A stretch of 6,759 nucleotides of DNA. It comes from Candidatus Woesearchaeota archaeon (GTDB lineage Archaea > Nanobdellota > Nanobdellia > Woesearchaeales > UBA583). Below are positions 4,121 through 6,759 of this stretch, piece after piece; the first letter of the stretch is position 1; every line of letters begins with the position of its first letter. The DNA lies in the NCBI GenBank assembly GCA_007117405.1, contig SKGP01000040.1, positions 1 through 6,759 of the forward strand, written 5' to 3'. Made by a program: the position numbers and the translations under genes. The notes under the pieces were generated by a model. That model did no database searches. It had not been told where the DNA came from and saw nothing but the letters and a program-made list of their open reading frames with translations.

Positions 4121-6759
4121 TTATTTCTTAGATTTAGGCTTTTTAGCAACAGTCTTTTTTGATTTAGTAGAAGAAGATTTTAATACCTTTTTCTTTTCTA
4201 CAGATTTTTTTGGTGAGGTTTTTTTAGCAACAACTTTTTTTGCTGTTTTCTTCACTGAAGAATTTTTAGCAACAGGTTTTGCTTTTTTCTCTTTTTTTTC
4301 AACTTTTTTTGCTTCTTTAGTTTCAACATGAGTTGATTTTACAGAAAACCCTGGATTAAACTTATGTGGATGCTTTGCAAGTTTATGTTCAAGTTCTGCA
4401 ACCATTAATTTAGTTTTAATTACTGTATCTGGATTTAAAGACATTGTTTGAATTCCACATTCAACAACAAACATTGCAAATTCAGGATAATCTGAAGGAG
4501 CTTGTCCACAAATTCCAATGTATTTTCCTTTCTCATTACACTTATTAATAACATGAGCAACTAAATCTTTTACTGCTTGATTTCTTTCATCGTAAATGTG
4601 AGAGACAAGTTCTGAATCCCTATCTAGTCCAAGAGTCAATTGTGTTAAATCATTTGTTCCAAGAGAATACCCATCAACAAGTTCTAAAAACTGGTCTGCA
4701 AGTATTACATTAGAAGGTATCTCACACATCAAATAGATTTCCATACCATCTTTACCTCTTTCAACACCTGCTTCTTTAATAACTGAAAGAACCTTCTTTG
4801 CTTCATCAACTGTCCTACAAAAAGGAATCATCAATTTAAGATTTTTAAGTCCGAATTGTTCTCTAACTTTTCTTACTGCAAGTATCTCAAGTTTAAACGC
4901 ATCTTTGAAATTTTCAGAGTAATATCTTGAAGCACCTCTAAATCCAATCATTGGATTATCTTCCTTTGGCTCAAAAAATGAACCACCAATTAGATTTGCA
5001 TACTCATTTGATTTAAAGTCAGAAAGTCTAATTATAACTTTTTTTGGATAAAAAGCAGCAGAAATCATAGCCATCCCTTCAGCAAGCTTATCAACATAGT
5101 ATGAAACTTTGTCATCATATCCCTTTGTAAGTTCATCAATTTTTGCTATAGTCTGTTTCGCTAAAGGATTCTTTTTAAGTTCATTATAATGTAAAAGTGC
5201 ATTTGGATGAATTTGAACTCCTGAATTAATTATAAACTCTTCTCTAGCAAGACCAACACCATCATTAGGTAAAAAAGACTGACCAAAAGCCAAATGAGGA
5301 TTTCCAATGTTCATCATAATTTTAGTCTTTGTCTGAGGTATGTTATCAACTGAAGCCTCAGTTATCTTATATTTCAAAAATCCTTCATAAACATAACCAT
5401 TCTCACCTTCAGCACAAGACACCGTAACTTTCATATTGTTTTTAAGAACTTCTGTTGCATTTGAACAACCAACAACAGCAGGCACACCCATCTCCCTTGA
5501 AATAATTGCGGCATGACAAGTTCTACCACCTCTGTTTGTTATAATAGCAGATGCTAATTTCATAATAGGCTCCCAATCAGGGTCAGTCATATCAGTTACT
5601 AAAATATCTCCTTTTTGAAAATTTGCCGCCTGATGAATGTCCATTATAACTTTAACCTTACCATGACCTATTTTTGCTCCAACAGAAACACCCTCGCACA
5701 GAAGTTTTCCACTTTCAGCCATTTCATAAGTTTTAATTTTAGACCTATCAACTCTTGATTGAACAGTTTCAGGCCTTGCTTGAACAATAAAAAGTTCTCC
5801 TGTTTTTCCATCTTTCGCCCATTCCATATCCATCGGCTGATAATGACCTTTTTTTGCTGTATAGTGGTCTTCAATTATAACTGCCCATTTTGCTAATAGA
5901 AGAACTTCATCTTCAGATAATACAAACTTTTCCTGCATCTGTTTTGGAACTGGAACATTTTTTGTAAGCTTTGAACCTGAAGTATCATATATCATCTTGA
6001 TATGCTTCTCACCAACTTTTTTAGAAATAATAGGTTTATAACCTTCCTCAAGAGTTGGCTTAAAAACTAAATACTCATCAGGATTTACCGCACCTTGAAC
6101 AACATTCTCACCAAGCCCATAAGCTCCAGTAATAAATGCAACTTTGTCAAAACCAGACTCAGTATCTATTGAAAACATAACACCTGAACATGCAAGGTCT
6201 GACCTAACCATTCTCTGAATTCCAATTGAAAGTGCAATATTAAAATGGTCAAAATTTTTGTCAACTCTATAAGAAATAGCTCTATCAGTAAAAAGAGAAG
6301 CAAAACATTTCTTACATGAATGAAGCAACTGCTCTTCAGAATGTACATTCAAATAAGTTTCCTGCTGTCCTGCAAAAGATGCATCTGGCAAGTCCTCTGC
6401 AGTTGCAGAAGACCTTACCGCAACATCTGTATGCTTACCATATTTTTCTTCTAACTTTCTATATGCTCTAATAATTTGAAGTTTAAGCAATTCAGGAAAA
6501 GAAGCATCCATAATTGTAGCTCTTACTTTCCTTCCTCTTTCCTGAAGATTATGAAGATCGGAAGTATTCAAATCGGATAAAATTTCTCTGATTCTATTTT
6601 TAACACCACTCTCAGATATAAACTGCCTGTAAGCATGAGATGTTACAGCAAAACCATAAGGTACTTTAACCCCTAATTTTCCTAGAGAGACATACATTTC
6701 TCCAAGAGAAGCATTTTTCCCACCAACTAATGGGATGTCTTCAATTCCCAATTCGTCAA
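4121..6759 (-). CDS. ppsA: Phosphoenolpyruvate synthase (pyruvate, water dikinase) with lysine-rich C-terminal tail, 5' end outside window
   Basis: It converts pyruvate, ATP and water to PEP, AMP and phosphate for gluconeogenesis; in some archaea the reverse direction is used. Numbering from the TTG at 6751, the N-terminal ATP-grasp domain covers about 4-335 (VGGKNASLGEM; AVRSSATAEDLPDASFAGQQ at 111-130; FIVQARPETV at 321-330). The phosphohistidine swivel domain covers about 366-455, with GGRTCHAA and phospho-carrier His413. The PEP/pyruvate TIM barrel covers about 475-790 (GVGLAREEF, RLSDFKSNEYA, GFRGASRY, MCEIPSN with Glu677, GTNDLTQL, GICGQAPSD with catalytic Cys748). The layout and motifs closely match E. 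coli PpsA. The 5' end is cut: coding similarity continues upstream of the TTG (Asp-Glu-Leu aligns with Asn-Gln-Leu before GMND in E. coli), so about 15 residues and the true start lie outside. Where E. coli PpsA ends, this protein continues about 80 residues: a linker, then a Lys-rich stretch from residue 805 with about 30 Lys in 72 residues. Confidence 0.96.
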   Translation of the reverse strand, partial: DELGIEDIPLVGGKNASLGEMYVSLGKLGVKVPYGFAVTSHAYRQFISESGVKNRIREILSDLNTSDLHNLQERGRKVRATIMDASFPELLKLQIIRAYRKLEEKYGKHTDVAVRSSATAEDLPDASFAGQQETYLNVHSEEQLLHSCKKCFASLFTDRAISYRVDKNFDHFNIALSIGIQRMVRSDLACSGVMFSIDTESGFDKVAFITGAYGLGENVVQGAVNPDEYLVFKPTLEEGYKPIISKKVGEKHIKMIYDTSGSKLTKNVPVPKQMQEKFVLSEDEVLLLAKWAVIIEDHYTAKKGHYQPMDMEWAKDGKTGELFIVQARPETVQSRVDRSKIKTYEMAESGKLLCEGVSVGAKIGHGKVKVIMDIHQAANFQKGDILVTDMTDPDWEPIMKLASAIITNRGGRTCHAAIISREMGVPAVVGCSNATEVLKNNMKVTVSCAEGENGYVYEGFLKYKITEASVDNIPQTKTKIMMNIGNPHLAFGQSFLPNDGVGLAREEFIINSGVQIHPNALLHYNELKKNPLAKQTIAKIDELTKGYDDKVSYYVDKLAEGMAMISAAFYPKKVIIRLSDFKSNEYANLIGGSFFEPKEDNPMIGFRGASRYYSENFKDAFKLEILAVRKVREQFGLKNLKLMIPFCRTVDEAKKVLSVIKEAGVERGKDGMEIYLMCEIPSNVILADQFLELVDGYSLGTNDLTQLTLGLDRDSELVSHIYDERNQAVKDLVAHVINKCNEKGKYIGICGQAPSDYPEFAMFVVECGIQTMSLNPDTVIKTKLMVAELEHKLAKHPHKFNPGFSVKSTHVETKEAKKVEKKEKKAKPVAKNSSVKKTAKKVVAKKTSPKKSVEKKKVLKSSSTKSKKTVAKKPKSKK
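4124..4339 (-). other. Lysine-rich, histone-H1-like C-terminal extension of PEP synthase
   Basis: These codons encode residues 805-876 of ppsA in the numbering from TTG 6751. About 30 of 72 residues are Lys, with Ala, Val, Ser, Thr and Pro making up most of the rest and no aromatic residues apart from one His near the start. Lys pairs recur every 4-5 residues at 834-835, 838-839, 843-844 and 848-849, and one SPKK motif lies at 846-849. Such composition is typical of disordered DNA- or RNA-binding tails of H1-like proteins. It is in the same frame as the enzyme and ends in TAA. Function here is inference; an interaction with nucleic acid, acidic proteins or membranes are all possible. Confidence 0.85.

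Noticed and set aside
5844..5870. About seven extra residues (DHYTAKKGHYQPMD) in PEP synthase relative to E. coli, with HY repeated, suggesting a local duplication
   Set aside because: As far as I recall, many PpsA proteins have a longer loop with SKK-type residues here before PMDxEW, so it is likely ordinary family variation.
5668..6348. Two minus-strand reading frames of 68 and 60 codons
   Set aside because: They are other-frame shadows inside ppsA, whose frame has continuous strong family similarity.
6749..6751. TTG as the start codon of ppsA
   Set aside because: Family-like residues (Asp-Glu-Leu) continue upstream to the window edge, so the TTG is an internal Leu codon and the gene is 5'-truncated by the window.

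Overview
The window is very AT-rich and gene-dense, with no gap longer than about 120 bases. It looks like part of a small-genome archaeon, most plausibly a DPANN lineage such as Pacearchaeota or Woesearchaeota; this is inferred from promoter style and gene content, not from a marker gene. Four of the five gene starts inside the window have a TATA-like octamer centred about 23-26 bases upstream of the start codon and no clear Shine-Dalgarno sequence. That is the pattern of leaderless archaeal transcripts. All five stop codons that can be seen are TAA.

There are six protein genes, five on the minus strand. Reading the minus strand from high to low coordinates: phosphoenolpyruvate synthase (ppsA, 6759-4121, 5' end outside the window) with an unusual lysine-rich C-terminal tail; an unrecognised 208-residue soluble protein (4020-3394); a bacterial-type 2,3-bisphosphoglycerate-dependent phosphoglycerate mutase (gpmA, 2699-2016); an unrecognised 115-residue basic protein (1960-1613); and a short archaeal-type alpha-glucan phosphorylase (glgP, 1541 to the window edge, 3' end missing). 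The single plus-strand gene (2825-3397) encodes a multi-pass membrane protein that recalls DUF4234. It is divergent from gpmA and convergent with the 208-residue gene, and the two convergent genes share overlapping stop codons.

The three recognisable enzymes all serve central carbon flow. Glucan phosphorylase releases glucose 1-phosphate from stored glucan, phosphoglycerate mutase interconverts 3- and 2-phosphoglycerate, and PEP synthase links pyruvate and PEP. The locus therefore looks like a loose glycolysis/gluconeogenesis and storage-glucan neighbourhood. Each gene seems to have its own promoter, so it does not look like one tight operon. No RNA genes, CRISPR arrays, insertion sequences or phage genes were seen. 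The most unusual points are the histone-H1-like tail on PEP synthase and the two unrecognised small proteins beside the metabolic genes.
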